Source: Prasinococcaceae sp. CCMP 1430
Lineage: Eukaryota; Prasinodermophyta; Palmophyllophyceae; Prasinococcales; Prasinococcaceae
Assembly: GCA_013416795.1 (NCBI GenBank)
Contig: RQSC01000011.1
Coordinates: 327,191-364,168, forward strand
Length of the DNA stretch: 36,978 bases
Reading direction: 5' to 3'
Under the pieces are notes generated by a model that saw nothing but the letters and a program-made list of their open reading frames with translations, was not told where the DNA came from and ran no database searches. The translations under genes were made by a program, and so were the position numbers. Below are positions 9,849 to 19,652 of this stretch, piece by piece (within the stretch, counting starts at the first letter, position 1; each line of letters begins with the position of its first letter).

Positions 9849-10344
9849 CGCGCGGCACGGACAGGGCGTCGCGCACCACCGCGAGGGACGCCACCCCAAG
9901 CCACCCTCCGCCACCCTCAGCCCCGTTGCGCGCGAGCCAGCTCCAGCCTGCTCCAGCCATGCCTTGCCGAGCTTCACATCCCGGTCGGGAAGCACCTTGT
10001 AATAATTTTTAATGTATACAAAACCCACGGGAGATCATTCTGGGCCCTAGACTAGACTAGTACTAATATTTGTGCATTATATACCCACGGGAGACTCATT
10101 TCCGTGCGCGTGCCCTTAAAAGCCCGATACGTTTCAAGACCCCACGGGAGAGTTACTGTACATTCACGCGAGCCTTTCGTTTTGACCTCGCGTCGCCGGC
10201 CGCGTTCCCCCGGGCGCGGCCGCGGCGAAAAGCGCGCCGGCGGCGCGCCACGCGTGCGCGCCCCGCCGCAGGCGCGTACCCGCGGACGCGCGCGCGCAAG
10301 GGAGCGAGAAAAGCGGCGTCGGGTACAGGCGGGAGGCTGTGCAC
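9849..10344. other. Intergenic with three CCCACGGGAGA repeats
   Basis: No gene seen. It holds an AT-rich patch near 10000-10085 and three spaced copies of an 11-mer upstream of the IQ-motif gene. The right-hand 150 nt are C/G-rich with many CGCGC tracts. Confidence 0.5.
10024..10151. repeat. Three direct copies of CCCACGGGAGA, about 60 nt apart
   Basis: Exact copies lie at 10024-10034, 10084-10094 and 10141-10151 (periods of 60 and 57 nt). Some flanking bases are shared too (an A-C before the first two copies, TCATT soon after them), so they may be decayed tandem units of about 60 nt or clustered regulator sites. Confidence 0.6.
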
Positions 10345-11370
10345 ATGGAGCTTCTGCAGCTGGACTTCGCGCGCGCCAAGGCTGCGCGCGGGCTCACAGC
10401 GAGCGAGGCGCGGTCGGTGCTGCGGCTGCTCGTGCGCACCGACGACGAGCAGGCTGCCGGGGAGCGCCTCCCCGCGGCCGACGCGTATGGCAGTGAGGCA
10501 GGCGCGGGCTACGAGCAGGAGGCGCCCTCTTCGGCGCTGCGCGCGCTGATGGCACTCGCCGCGGAGGCTGCACGCACACTGGCGGCGGAAGGCGAGCTCT
10601 GTTTCGACGACGAAGGCCCCGCACTTGCCGCCGAGCGTGCCCAGCGTGCCAGGAACGCGCTCGCGCTCGCGCTGCGCGCCAACGAGCAGATGGAACAGGC
10701 CGCCCGCGATGCTAAACGCCGCGCGGCGCGTGCGCGCGCCGAATCCCAGGCTCTGCGCACGGCGCTGGTGCGCGCCGAGCGCGCGTGCGCCTCAGCCGAA
10801 TCGCTGCCGCTCGCGCGGCTGCCAGCCATGGGTGCGGCGGCCACGCGCATACAGGCGGCCTACAGGGGAGTGAAGGGGAGGCGGAGCGCGCGCGCTTTGG
10901 CCATGGCCATCCTGCGCGGCGAGGACTTGGCGGACGGCCTCGAGCGCTCAGAGCAGCGCTCTCGCGAGGTGGCGACAGCTGCCTACTCGAAGGATTTGCA
11001 GGTCCCACAAACCGCGAGCTACCGCCAGCCCCCTCTGAGCGTCGTGTCGGCTGCGCGCAGGCGCGCCCGTGAGCTGGAGGCGGAATGCGAGCGTCAAGGT
11101 GCCAGGGCGCAGGCGCTCGAAGCGCAGCTCGAGAGCGCTCGCGCGATCGGAGGCGATGGCGCGTCGCAAACGCTGGCGCCGGGGGCGCTCGACGGCGAGG
11201 GGAACGTGGAAAAGGCGGACGCTGGCGAAAGTGCGGTACTGCTGCGCGCGCGCGTCACACAGCTTGAGCGTGCGTTGATAGCAACGGGGACGACACTGCC
11301 GCCGACGCCCGTCGAGGCCGACGGGCGCGTGCATGCGCGCGGCACGACCGTAGAGCTTATTGAAAGCTAA
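10345..11370 (+). CDS. IQ-motif, Ala/Arg-rich coiled-coil protein
   Basis: A single-exon frame from the ATG at 10345 (MELLQLDFARAKAARGLTA) to TAA at 11368-11370, 341 aa. One IQ motif is clear, AATRIQAAYRGVKGRRSARA (about residues 164-183), a calmodulin-binding signature. On either side are long Ala/Glu/Arg helical stretches with heptad character, around residues 75-150 and 225-300, typical of coiled coils. No enzymatic domain. Such proteins in flagellates are often cytoskeletal or ciliary, but that is inference; no closer family is recognised. The in-frame GTG six bases upstream is ignored in favour of ATG. Confidence 0.65.
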   Translation: MELLQLDFARAKAARGLTASEARSVLRLLVRTDDEQAAGERLPAADAYGSEAGAGYEQEAPSSALRALMALAAEAARTLAAEGELCFDDEGPALAAERAQRARNALALALRANEQMEQAARDAKRRAARARAESQALRTALVRAERACASAESLPLARLPAMGAAATRIQAAYRGVKGRRSARALAMAILRGEDLADGLERSEQRSREVATAAYSKDLQVPQTASYRQPPLSVVSAARRRARELEAECERQGARAQALEAQLESARAIGGDGASQTLAPGALDGEGNVEKADAGESAVLLRARVTQLERALIATGTTLPPTPVEADGRVHARGTTVELIES

Positions 11371-11730
11371 TCGGGAGGTGCACGAGCGAAGAAGGATCGC
11401 ACCTGTCGTGCCCCACGCACATCTGTTCACTGTACCAGCGGCGAAAGGCGCAAGCACGCGGGCGACCCGGCGAGCGCCTTGTCGGGGGATGCGTAAGGAT
11501 AAGTGCATGCCCTCGCAAAAGCTCCAGACTGACTTGTACTCTCCTGGCGAGCTTGCTGGAGCTACATGGCAAGAAGTCGCGCACGAGCTACACGCCACGT
11601 CCATCTAGAGCATGTCTATACACCAAAACGCCGGACGCGTGCGACACGTCTGAGTGGCGACGGGATACCGACAGCTAATTACGGCGAGAGCAGCAGCCGC
11701 CCAACGACAACGGCTTTCTCCGTGTGTCGA
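11371..11730. other. Intergenic, convergent 3' ends
   Basis: The stretch between the stop codons of the IQ gene (+) and the EMSY-like gene (-). I see no coding, repeat or RNA signal in it. Confidence 0.5.
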
Positions 11731-13210
11731 CTACGCATCGTCTGAGTCCGACTCGTCGTCGCTGCCGTCATCGCTGTCATCACTGTCGCTGTCGCTGTCC
11801 GCGAGGAGAGCCGCCTGCTGGCGGAGCAATTCGGCCTCCTGGTCCAGCGCCGCTTCGTCCAGCGGCAGCGGCGCCAAAGGCATCGGCAGCGTGGTGCCTG
11901 TTGCAGCCGGAGTGTTGCCGACGGCCTTCGTGACATCGATCTTGGCCTTGGGCAGAAGTTTGGCGTAGCCCTGCGCAAAGGCACGAACGGACGCGCGCAC
12001 GTTGACAAGCACGACAGCGAGCGTGCATGCGGTCGGGGAGGGCAGCCGTCAGCACACGCCCGCACGAGGGGACAACACTCCCCGCAAAGGCGGAGGCTGG
12101 CACATCAGTGGAGAATTAGGTTGTGTTTGTAAGGTTGTCGTCACGCTGCGCTCCGATCATTCGATGTCATCACCGTGCCAACTTGGCGACAGGCGCGCCC
12201 ACTTGCCCTTGCGCTCGCGCAGAACGAAGCCGCAGGATCTCGTTCAAGTGCGCCTTCGCGCGCGCGCGCGCGCACCTTCTTGTGCAGGTTGTGTAGGTTG
12301 TCGTAGTTGAAGCTCTCGTCCTTGGTGTTGAAGTTGTACGTCACGCAATGCGTCTTCTCCAGGGCATTGTAGTCTGTGACGACGCCCTCAGCCCACCCCT
12401 CCTCGAGCCAGTACACCAGTAGCGACTTCCCCATGAGCTGGAGCGGGTCGCCACGCAGGGCCGCGCCGAGCTCCTCCTCGCTGCCCATCATGAGCCCGGC
12501 GCTGTCAATGCGCCCCCGCTTCGCGCCAGCGCCGGTCTTTTGCTTCTTCGCAGCACCCCCGAGCTTGGCGCTCGCCGCGCGCTTGGCACCCTTCCGCAGC
12601 GTCGCAATCTGGCGCGAGCGCGCGGCGTCAGCGCCCACCGTGCGCACACCAGGCGGCGCGCTTTGCGGGATGACGCTGCGCCGCGTCGCAGAACAGCGCG
12701 GAACAGCTCGGCGCAGGGCGGTCCCGGGCGGCACGCGAGCAATGACCCGCACCTTCTTATCATCCTTCACCCGCAGCTTCTCCGACTCGCACCAGCCCAT
12801 CTCCAGGTGCTCGCACAGCCCACGCAGCATGCCGAGCACCTCGCCACCCTTGACGCTGCCCTCATCCATTGCGTACATCGCCTTGCACACAGCCTTCACA
12901 AGACATGCGAGCACCGGCCGCGGTGGTGTGAGCGCACGCGCGCGCGCGGCCGCCGCGGCAGAAGCAGAGCGGTGATCGGCACGCGCACGCGCCGCGCAGT
13001 GGGCGGCAGCGCCGACGGCGCGGTCAGCAACGATCGCGCTTGATCAGGCCCGTCCCTCCCTCCTCTCCGGTGCCATCCCACCCCACCCCTGGCGCTTATG
13101 AGCTGTGTGGGCGCCGCAGCTCGCGCTCGCTGCGCGCGCGCCTGCGGCCGCGTGCGCACCGTGTAGGCGTCCATCTGCAACTTGACGCGCATTTCGTCCT
13201 GGGTCGGCAT
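11731..13210 (-). CDS. EMSY-like protein: ENT domain plus Tudor/Agenet domain, three exons
   Basis: Exon 1, 13210-13160, encodes MPTQDEMRVKLQMDAYT. Donor GTGCGC. Exon 2, 12893-12276, continues AVCKAMYAMDEG... in phase 0. The join LQMDAYT-AVCKAMYA matches the first helix of the ENT domain (consensus LELEAYSAVLRAF), which neither exon shows alone. Late in exon 2, VYWLEEGWAEGVVTDYN and THCVTYNF resemble the Tudor/Agenet fold of plant EMSY-LIKE (EML) proteins, where the aromatic residues read histone methylation. A Lys/Arg-rich patch (KRAASAKLGGAAKKQK) between them is a likely nuclear signal. Exon 3, 11970-11731, is my best guess: acceptor GCGCAG, phase 0, adding GYAKLLPKAKIDVTKAV and an acidic SDSDSDD tail (302 aa total). 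An alternative small exon at about 12163-12245 (CGFVLRERKGKWARL..., then TGA) is also coding-like but does not join in phase. Domain calls are firm; the 3' structure is not. Confidence 0.72.
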
Positions 13211-14278
13211 GGCACCGACCGCCGTCGCCCACGCCCTTCCTCACAGCCCCCCTCCCTTTGCCTCCCTGCCCTTGTCCCCCACGCGGTGCGCTGGCGCCGC
13301 CGCCGCCGCTCGCCGCCGCCGCGGCGGCCGCCACACCAGGCCCGCCTCTCACCCCCCCACCCACTCTCCCACCGCCGCACGCAGCTGCTCGCGCGCAGCA
13401 ACGCCCTTGGCCACTTCGCTCAGGGCTGGCAAGCGCCCCGGCGGCGGGCGCCCCGCGAAACGCGCGCGAATTCGGCCGAAAGCAAAAGAGCTGGAAAACC
13501 AAAACCAAAACCAAAACCACAACCACAGCCCCGGTTGGGACCTCCCGGATGTGTTGGGGCTGACTGCATTGTACCAGGTACACACTAATATTCTATTCCT
13601 AACCACAACCAAAAACCAACCAAAACCAAAACTGGGAGTCCCGACCGACCGTTGGTGGCGGTGCCACCCCGACCTCGACCTCGGCACGCGTGCGCATCGT
13701 TGGCGGAGGTGCGGAGCGGAGCCCGGACCGAATGGAGCGTCGACGCGCGCGCGTGCCCCGCCCCCAATCCGACTGAGGGGCCTCGATCGGATCAAACCTC
13801 CCATCAACACGGCGGCGCCCGTCCGCCTCCAGCCCGGGCCGAACCGCAACGGATCCAACGAAACTCGCGGAATGAAACTTCATAAGTGTGCGAATCCATG
13901 CGGAACCCACACGCGGGGACTCTACCGACCGCGCGCCCGCCTTTTTTTTTTTTTTGAAATGGGGGAGGGGAGGAAAGAATGCAGGCGACGAGAGGCCATG
14001 ATCTCAGCCCTTTGTAAAAGGATCTAAATCAAAAATTTGAATTTTTCGCGCGCGTGGCTGAGAGCGGGGTGCATGGGCGGGCGAGGCGCGGCGGGAGGGG
14101 ACGCCACACCTCGCGCTCGGGGCGGGCGGACGGGAGGGGGGGGGGGACCAGGTGGGTTGAGGAGGGCGAGGAGGAGGGGAGGAGAGAGCTGGTCGGAGGG
14201 CTGCGCGCCGGTGCGCGCCGCTGCGCGCCGCTGCGCGCCGCTGCGCCGGGATGGCGCTACGGCGCGGGCGATGACGCC
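13211..14278. other. Intergenic between EMSY-like and CAP-D3 genes (divergent)
   Basis: No convincing gene. Contents: two (CCAAAA)n-like simple repeats at about 13497-13530 and 13600-13635, a 15-T run at 13941-13955 with an AT-rich stretch 13950-14045, and a G-rich run near 14125-14140. A 10-nt tandem repeat (CGCGCCGCTG) fills about 14210-14245 just before the CAP-D3 start. This is a shared promoter region for two divergent genes. Confidence 0.5.
14251..14274 (+). promoter_or_regulatory. Candidate upstream ORF of the CAP-D3 mRNA
   Basis: ATG at 14251 opens seven codons and ends in TGA at 14272-14274, four bases before the main ATG at 14279. If the leader contains it, it could reduce or condition CAP-D3 translation. 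Only position and frame support this. Confidence 0.3.
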
Positions 14279-17200
14279 ATGGACGTGGACGCCGACGCCG
14301 GCGCCGAAAGCGACGCGGGCGCCAGCCTCGCCTCGCCCGAGTCCCTGGCGCGCGCGCTGCGCGCCATCACCACGCGCCACGGCAAGCTGCTCTCGACGCG
14401 CAGCGAGGCCGTGCGCGCGGCGGCCGCGCTTTGCGGCGACGTGCTCGCGTGCGAGCGGTCGCCGGCGCAGGCCGTGGAAGACGCATGCGAGGCGCTGCGT
14501 GCGCTCTGTGTTGGCGGTGGCTTCGTCACCGTGGCGCTCGCCGCGTGCGTGCTCAAGGAGCTGCTGCCATGCCTGCTCTACGGCGCTCCGCCCGCGGCCG
14601 CGAGCGTCAACCGCTCGCAGCCCACCATGAGCCGCGCCCAGAAGGCGTGCCGCGCCGCGGCGCTCGAGGTGGCGTTGTGTGTTGCCGACTCGACCACCAG
14701 CGCGGCGGCGGCGGCGCTCTCTCGCCAGCTCTGCCTTCGCGCCCCCGAGCGCGCCGACCTGCACAACCTGGCCATCGAGGCCGCGCGCGACCTCGTGCAC
14801 ACGCTGCCGCTCGCGGAGCGCCATCGCATGGGCCGCTTCCTCGCCAAGCTCAGCAAGAACGGCAAGCCCGTGCGCCGCCAAGTCGCGGTCGAGCTCGCTG
14901 GCGAGCTGCTCGCCACCATGCCTGGTGCGCAGGACGAGATCCCGGCGGGCATGGAAATGGAGATCGTAACCCCCGGCTCCGTCGCCGGCACGCCGGGCTC
15001 AGTGTACGGCGGCACCCCCTCGGGCACGCCCGGTGGCGGTGGCGCGCGCTCGCCCTTCCCGGTCACACCCGGCGCTGCTGTTGGCACGCCGTACGCTTCC
15101 ACACCAGCCAGTGCGACCGCCGGCACGCCGCAGCCGACCCCAGGCGCGTTTGGCCAGAGCGCCCCCCTCTCGTGGGGTGCGTCCTGCGCTGGCGTGGTGG
15201 TGGCGCGCGCGAGCGACCGCATGCCCGCCGTGCGTGCCAAGGCTTTGGCAGCGCTGGCGGTCGCACTGCGCGCACTCACCGCCGAGGGCTTCCACGGCCT
15301 CGTGGCGCGCGCAGCGAGCGCGTCGCCCGGAAGCACGCTCCTTACCACCGGTGCGCACACCGATGCACTTCTGGGCTTTACGGCCCCCACAGATGCTGGC
15401 ACGAAGGCCACCGCGTCGACGCCGGTTGGACCGACGCCCATGGACGACACCGCGGGCAGGGAGGGCATCAACGCCGCTGCGCGTGCGTCCGCACGCGCAA
15501 TGGCGCCCCTGCTCTACCGCCGCGTGACGGACGTCAAGCCTGCGGTGCGCAAGGCAGCGCTAGCCGCGCTCGAGTCCCTCTGCACGTCCGCTGGCCACGC
15601 CACCCGCGAGGATATTGCAGCACTGTCCGCGTGCTGCTCCGACAGCCTCGTGAGCGTGCGACGGCAGGCTGCGGCGTCTCTCGGTGCGATGTGCGCGTGC
15701 CTGCCGAATGACCCCGCGCTTGCCCGTGCGGTCGCAGAGACGGTGCTTCCCCTCGCCGCGGACCCGGAGGCGCAGGTCGCAGACAAGGCCGCGGACGTCT
15801 GCGAGCAGGTCTTCCTCGCGCCCCTCGTGACCGGCGACGCATCAGCCGCCGAGGAGGTCGCGAGCACGCTGGGTGCGCTTGCAGATGCGCCGAGCGCGAT
15901 GGCGGCCTTGCCCCGCGCTCTTGGCGCGCTGCACGCCCGCAAGGCGGTGAAACCCGCGCATGTACGCGCGCTGCAGGCCTGCTGCGCCAAGGGCACGCGC
16001 ACGAGCGCGCGCGCGGGAGCGCTGGCACTCCTCGCGCAGCTCGCGGACTGCGCGCCGGGCGCAGTGTCGGCGGAATTCATCACCGCGCAGTGGAAGAGTC
16101 TGGACGCGTCCTCTTCCGTCGAGGAGGACTCCTCCATGGCCGACGTGCTTCGCATCATTGCCAAATGTGGCGCCTCTGCGCTGAGTGCCGATGCGGGCGG
16201 ACAGATGACTGCGACGCTGGCGGGTCGCCTGGCCGCGTGCGCCGCGTCGCCCGCGACCGTATCGGCGATGATGGGCGCTGCCATCGCCTTGGGCGGCACG
16301 CGCGTCCTGCCGCCACTCATGGAGTCTGCTGCCAAGCGCGTTGTGCGCGCGGTGACTGCCGGCGATCTCGGCACCGGCTTCGAGTCAGGCGTGCAGGACA
16401 GCGCGCAGAGCGCGACTCTCGTTGCTGCGCTGTTCATGCTCGGCGAGTCAGCGCTCATCTTGGAGCGCGAAGCGCCCGCCGAGGCCGTCACTATGACTCA
16501 GGCGCTGCTGGGCGCGTACCTTGAACGCTCCGGCGACGCCAGCAGCGTGCGCGTGCCCTCTGTTGTGCGCGCGCACGCGTGGTGTGCCCTGGGCAAGATG
16601 TGCGTCGCGTACGAGCCGCTCGCCAAGAAGTGTGCGGTGCTTTTCGTCGCCGAAGCCGAGTCCGGGGCCGAGGCCGCAAGCCGCAACAACGCGCTCGTGG
16701 CGCTGTCCGACCTCTGCGTGCGCTACACTGCGGTCGTCGACGGGCGCATGGAGAGGCTGGCGTCATGCCTGCGCGATCCCTGTGAGCTGGTGCGCCGCCA
16801 GGCGATGCTCCTGCTCGCGTCGCTGCTGCAGCGCGACTACCTGAAGTGGCGCGGCGCGGTCTTCCACCGCTTCTGCCTGGCTCTTGTGGACGAGAGCCCT
16901 GCCATCCGCGACCTCGCCACGCACCTACTGGGGAGCACACTTGCAGCTAAGGTGCCCATGCTCGCGCACAATCACTTCGTGGAGGCCTTCTTTGTGCTCA
17001 ACGCGTGCACGATCGGTCCTGGCGCGGGCGCTGCCGTTCCTGAGGGCGCCAAGGCCCGCTCCCTGTTCTGCCTCGAGGGGACGCACATGCGCTCTCGCCG
17101 TCTGGCCGTCTACCGCCGCCTGCTTGCCACCATGACGCCCGAGCAGCGCTTCGCCTCTACTGCCCGCCTCTGCAGCGAAGTGCTCGGCTGCGTCGCGGAC

Positions 17201-18196
17201 GGCGGCCTGCCGGTGAACGAGTGCGAAGAAGTCATCGCAGACGTCCTCAGCGTGCTTGCCAGCAAAGAGGCGCAGACTGGCGGCGCGCTGTCGACGAGCG
17301 CCGGCGCATCGGAGCCTGAGAATGCCATGGAGGCCGTTGCGGCCGCCAAGGGCCGTGTGGTGTCGCAGCTCATGCGCAAGAATACGCTCGAGAATGTGGT
17401 GCCCGTGCTTGTCGAGCTGCGTGCGCTGCTGCAGCGGCTGCGCTCGCCGCTGCAGGGGCACATGCTGGGCTGCGCGTGCGACGTCCTGCGCCCGCACCGC
17501 AACGAGCTGCGCGACGCGCTGGCGGCGGACCCGCTCTTTGCCGCGGAGGTGGCCGACGAGATGCGACGCAGAGATGCGACGCGCGCCGCTGGCATGCAGG
17601 CGCAGCAGCAGCAGCCGAGCGCGCAGAGCGCACAGCAGCCCGCGCCGCAGCAGCCTGCCGAGCAGGCTGCGGCCGCGCCTGCGAATCGGACTCCCGCGAC
17701 GGCCAAGACCGTGCGCATCGCCACCGAGGCGACGCCGAACGCCGATGCAAATGCCTCGCCCATGTACGCTGCCACGGGGACCCCAGGCGCGGGCCTCTCG
17801 GGCGGCACCGCCACGCTGCGGGCGCTCGCATCGGCCGGCACCCCGCGACACTCGGAGATGTCGGTGCCGCGGTTGCGCACAACGCGCGCGCGTACGCGCG
17901 CAGGCGCCGCTGCCGCGCTTGCGAGCGGCTCGCCGTCACCCGGTGGCGCGCGACGCGTGTCAGGCGTGGCCTTCGACGGTAGCGAGGGCGCGCAAGCGCG
18001 CGCAGCGGCGACCGTGTGCGCCATCCGCACGCCGGGCTCGGCTGCCGCTGGTCAGGAGCCCCGCGAGCGTTGGAATGTCACACTGGCCGCGCCAACCACA
18101 GACGCGAACGCCGACGCCGAGGACCTCGCTGCAGATGCAGACGCTGCTGCTGCTGAGGAGCCCAAGGCTGGCATGAAGCGCGCGCGTGGCGAGTGA
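14279..18196 (+). CDS. NCAPD3: Condensin-II subunit CAP-D3
   Basis: A HEAT-repeat subunit of condensin II, which compacts mitotic chromosomes with SMC2/SMC4, CAP-G2 and CAP-H2. One exon of 1,305 codons from ATG 14279 (MDVDADAGAESDAG); frame upstream is open but has no earlier ATG. HEAT-type helical pairs run through most of the protein (for example KPAVRKAALAALESLC, RVPSVVRAHAWCALGKMCV, CELVRRQAMLLLASLLQ). The diagnostic CAP-D3 block follows: RDYLKWRGAVFHRFCLALVD (about residue 852), HNHFVEAFFVLNAC, RRLAVYRRLLATMTPEQRF (about 938) and LPVNECEEVIADVLSVLASKE, aligning with the end of the condensin D3 core. A Thr-Pro-Gly-rich insert (about residues 230-290) interrupts the N-terminal HEAT array, and the C-tail is dense in SP/TP sites with an Arg/Lys end, as expected for a Cdk-regulated tail. 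Length fits the family. Absence of introns is notable beside its intron-bearing neighbours. Confidence 0.85.
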   Translation: MDVDADAGAESDAGASLASPESLARALRAITTRHGKLLSTRSEAVRAAAALCGDVLACERSPAQAVEDACEALRALCVGGGFVTVALAACVLKELLPCLLYGAPPAAASVNRSQPTMSRAQKACRAAALEVALCVADSTTSAAAAALSRQLCLRAPERADLHNLAIEAARDLVHTLPLAERHRMGRFLAKLSKNGKPVRRQVAVELAGELLATMPGAQDEIPAGMEMEIVTPGSVAGTPGSVYGGTPSGTPGGGGARSPFPVTPGAAVGTPYASTPASATAGTPQPTPGAFGQSAPLSWGASCAGVVVARASDRMPAVRAKALAALAVALRALTAEGFHGLVARAASASPGSTLLTTGAHTDALLGFTAPTDAGTKATASTPVGPTPMDDTAGREGINAAARASARAMAPLLYRRVTDVKPAVRKAALAALESLCTSAGHATREDIAALSACCSDSLVSVRRQAAASLGAMCACLPNDPALARAVAETVLPLAADPEAQVADKAADVCEQVFLAPLVTGDASAAEEVASTLGALADAPSAMAALPRALGALHARKAVKPAHVRALQACCAKGTRTSARAGALALLAQLADCAPGAVSAEFITAQWKSLDASSSVEEDSSMADVLRIIAKCGASALSADAGGQMTATLAGRLAACAASPATVSAMMGAAIALGGTRVLPPLMESAAKRVVRAVTAGDLGTGFESGVQDSAQSATLVAALFMLGESALILEREAPAEAVTMTQALLGAYLERSGDASSVRVPSVVRAHAWCALGKMCVAYEPLAKKCAVLFVAEAESGAEAASRNNALVALSDLCVRYTAVVDGRMERLASCLRDPCELVRRQAMLLLASLLQRDYLKWRGAVFHRFCLALVDESPAIRDLATHLLGSTLAAKVPMLAHNHFVEAFFVLNACTIGPGAGAAVPEGAKARSLFCLEGTHMRSRRLAVYRRLLATMTPEQRFASTARLCSEVLGCVADGGLPVNECEEVIADVLSVLASKEAQTGGALSTSAGASEPENAMEAVAAAKGRVVSQLMRKNTLENVVPVLVELRALLQRLRSPLQGHMLGCACDVLRPHRNELRDALAADPLFAAEVADEMRRRDATRAAGMQAQQQQPSAQSAQQPAPQQPAEQAAAAPANRTPATAKTVRIATEATPNADANASPMYAATGTPGAGLSGGTATLRALASAGTPRHSEMSVPRLRTTRARTRAGAAAALASGSPSPGGARRVSGVAFDGSEGAQARAAATVCAIRTPGSAAAGQEPRERWNVTLAAPTTDANADAEDLAADADAAAAEEPKAGMKRARGE

Positions 18197-18416
18197 CGAG
18201 AGGAGACGGGCCATCGCTGCGCGTGGGCGTGCTGTTGCCGCGCGCAGTATTAGGGCGAGTATATACACATTTTGTGCTCCACGCGCGTCGGGGTGCACAT
18301 CGGCGCAGGTGCGCGCGTGTGCCACGCGTGCGATGCGAGTTTACAAAATTCAGCCCTCGCGCCCGTTGAGTGTGTGTGTGTCTGTGTGTATTGGTTTGCT
18401 CCAGCGCACGCGACGC

Positions 18417-19652
18417 CTACGCCTGCGCGTCGATCTCCTTGAGCAGCGCCTCTCCCATGGCGTTGCAGCCGACCTGCGTCATGCCCTCCGACATCAGGTC
18501 CCCCGTGCGCAGGCCCTTGTCCAGCACGGCGTTCACGGCATCCTCTATCCTCTGCGCGGCCGCCGGCTCGTCGAGCGCGTAGCGGAGCATCATGGCAGCG
18601 CTAAGCACCATCGCCAGCGGGTTCGCCTTATCCTCGCCCGCAATGTCCGGGGCCGAGCCATGCACGGGCTCGAAGACGCCGGGCCACTGCGATGGCGAGC
18701 GCCCGCGAGAACGGCGCCAGTGGATGCGTCAGTGGCCAAGTCGCTGACGTGTACATTCGCGCGCGCGTGCGCATGGAAGCACGCGCGCGAGCGCGCGCGC
18801 GAGCGTTCATGCGCCGCAGCTCACCTTGTCGCCAATGGAGGCGCTGGGAAGCATGCCGATGGAGCCGGTGAGCATGGAGGCACAGTCCGACAGAATGTCG
18901 CCGAAGATGTTGCCCGTGAGCATCGTGTCGAACTGCGTGGGAGCGCGCACCAGCTGCATGGCGGCATTGTCCACGTACATGTGCGAGAGCGACACGTCGG
19001 AGAACTCCTTGCCGACCTCGTCAACGCGCGCGCGCCACAGCTGCGAGACCTCCAGCACGTTGGACTTGTCCACCGAGACGAGCTCGCCGCCGCGCTTGCG
19101 CGCGAGATCGAAGGCCACGCGCGCGATGCGGTCCACCTCGGGCTCGGAGTAGATCATGGTGTTGAAGCCCGTGCGATCGCCGGCGTCGTTCTCCCCGAAG
19201 CCGCGCGGCTCACCGAAGTAGATGCCGCCCACGAGCTCGCGCACGACCATGATGTCGGTGCCGCGCACGATGTCCTCCTTGAGGCTCGACGACGACACCA
19301 GCTGCGGCAGCACCACCGCGGGACGCAGGTTGGCGAAGGCGTCAAGGCCCGCGCGCAGCTTGAGCAGCCCGCGCTCGGGGCGCATCTCGGGAGGGTTGCT
19401 GTCCCACTTGTACCCGCCGATGGCCGACAGCAGCACCGCGTCACCCGCGCGGCACTTCTCGAGCGTCTCGTCGGGGCACGGCGAGCCCGCGGCGTCGATA
19501 GCGGCGCCACCGAGGTGCGCCTCGTCGAAGCTGAAGGAGATGTCCTCCTCCTTGCGCTCCACCGCCTTGAGCACGTCGAGCGCCACGCGCGTGATCTCCG
19601 GCCCGATGCCGTCGCCCGGCAGCACGGTGATCTTGTGCGTGCGCGCGGCCAT
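18417..19652 (-). CDS. 3-Isopropylmalate dehydrogenase (leucine biosynthesis), two exons
   Basis: Catalyses NAD-dependent oxidative decarboxylation of 3-isopropylmalate, the third step of leucine synthesis. Exon 1, 19652-18825, holds [12 protein letters not shown] at the N-terminus, the substrate loop [40 protein letters not shown] (catalytic Lys) and [18 protein letters not shown], then [27 protein letters not shown] (metal-binding Asp). Donor GTGAGC. Exon 2, 18686-18417, resumes [17 protein letters not shown], the NAD-binding loop typical of the dehydrogenase, and ends in TAG. Intron 138 nt. Total 365 aa, family-normal. I chose the ATG at 19652; the frame stays open upstream to an ATG near 19852 and could add an Arg/Pro/Ala-rich leader of about 67 aa that might be an organelle-targeting sequence. 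Confidence 0.93.

Noticed and set aside
12163-12245. Peptide CGFVLRERKGKWARL... as last exon of the EMSY-like gene
   Set aside because: Looks coding-like, but needs a phase-2 donor and none lies at the end of exon 2; kept only as an alternative.
13497-13635. (CCAAAA)n as interstitial telomere repeat
   Set aside because: Only a few imperfect units, and the unit does not match the usual algal TTAGGG or TTTAGGG repeats.
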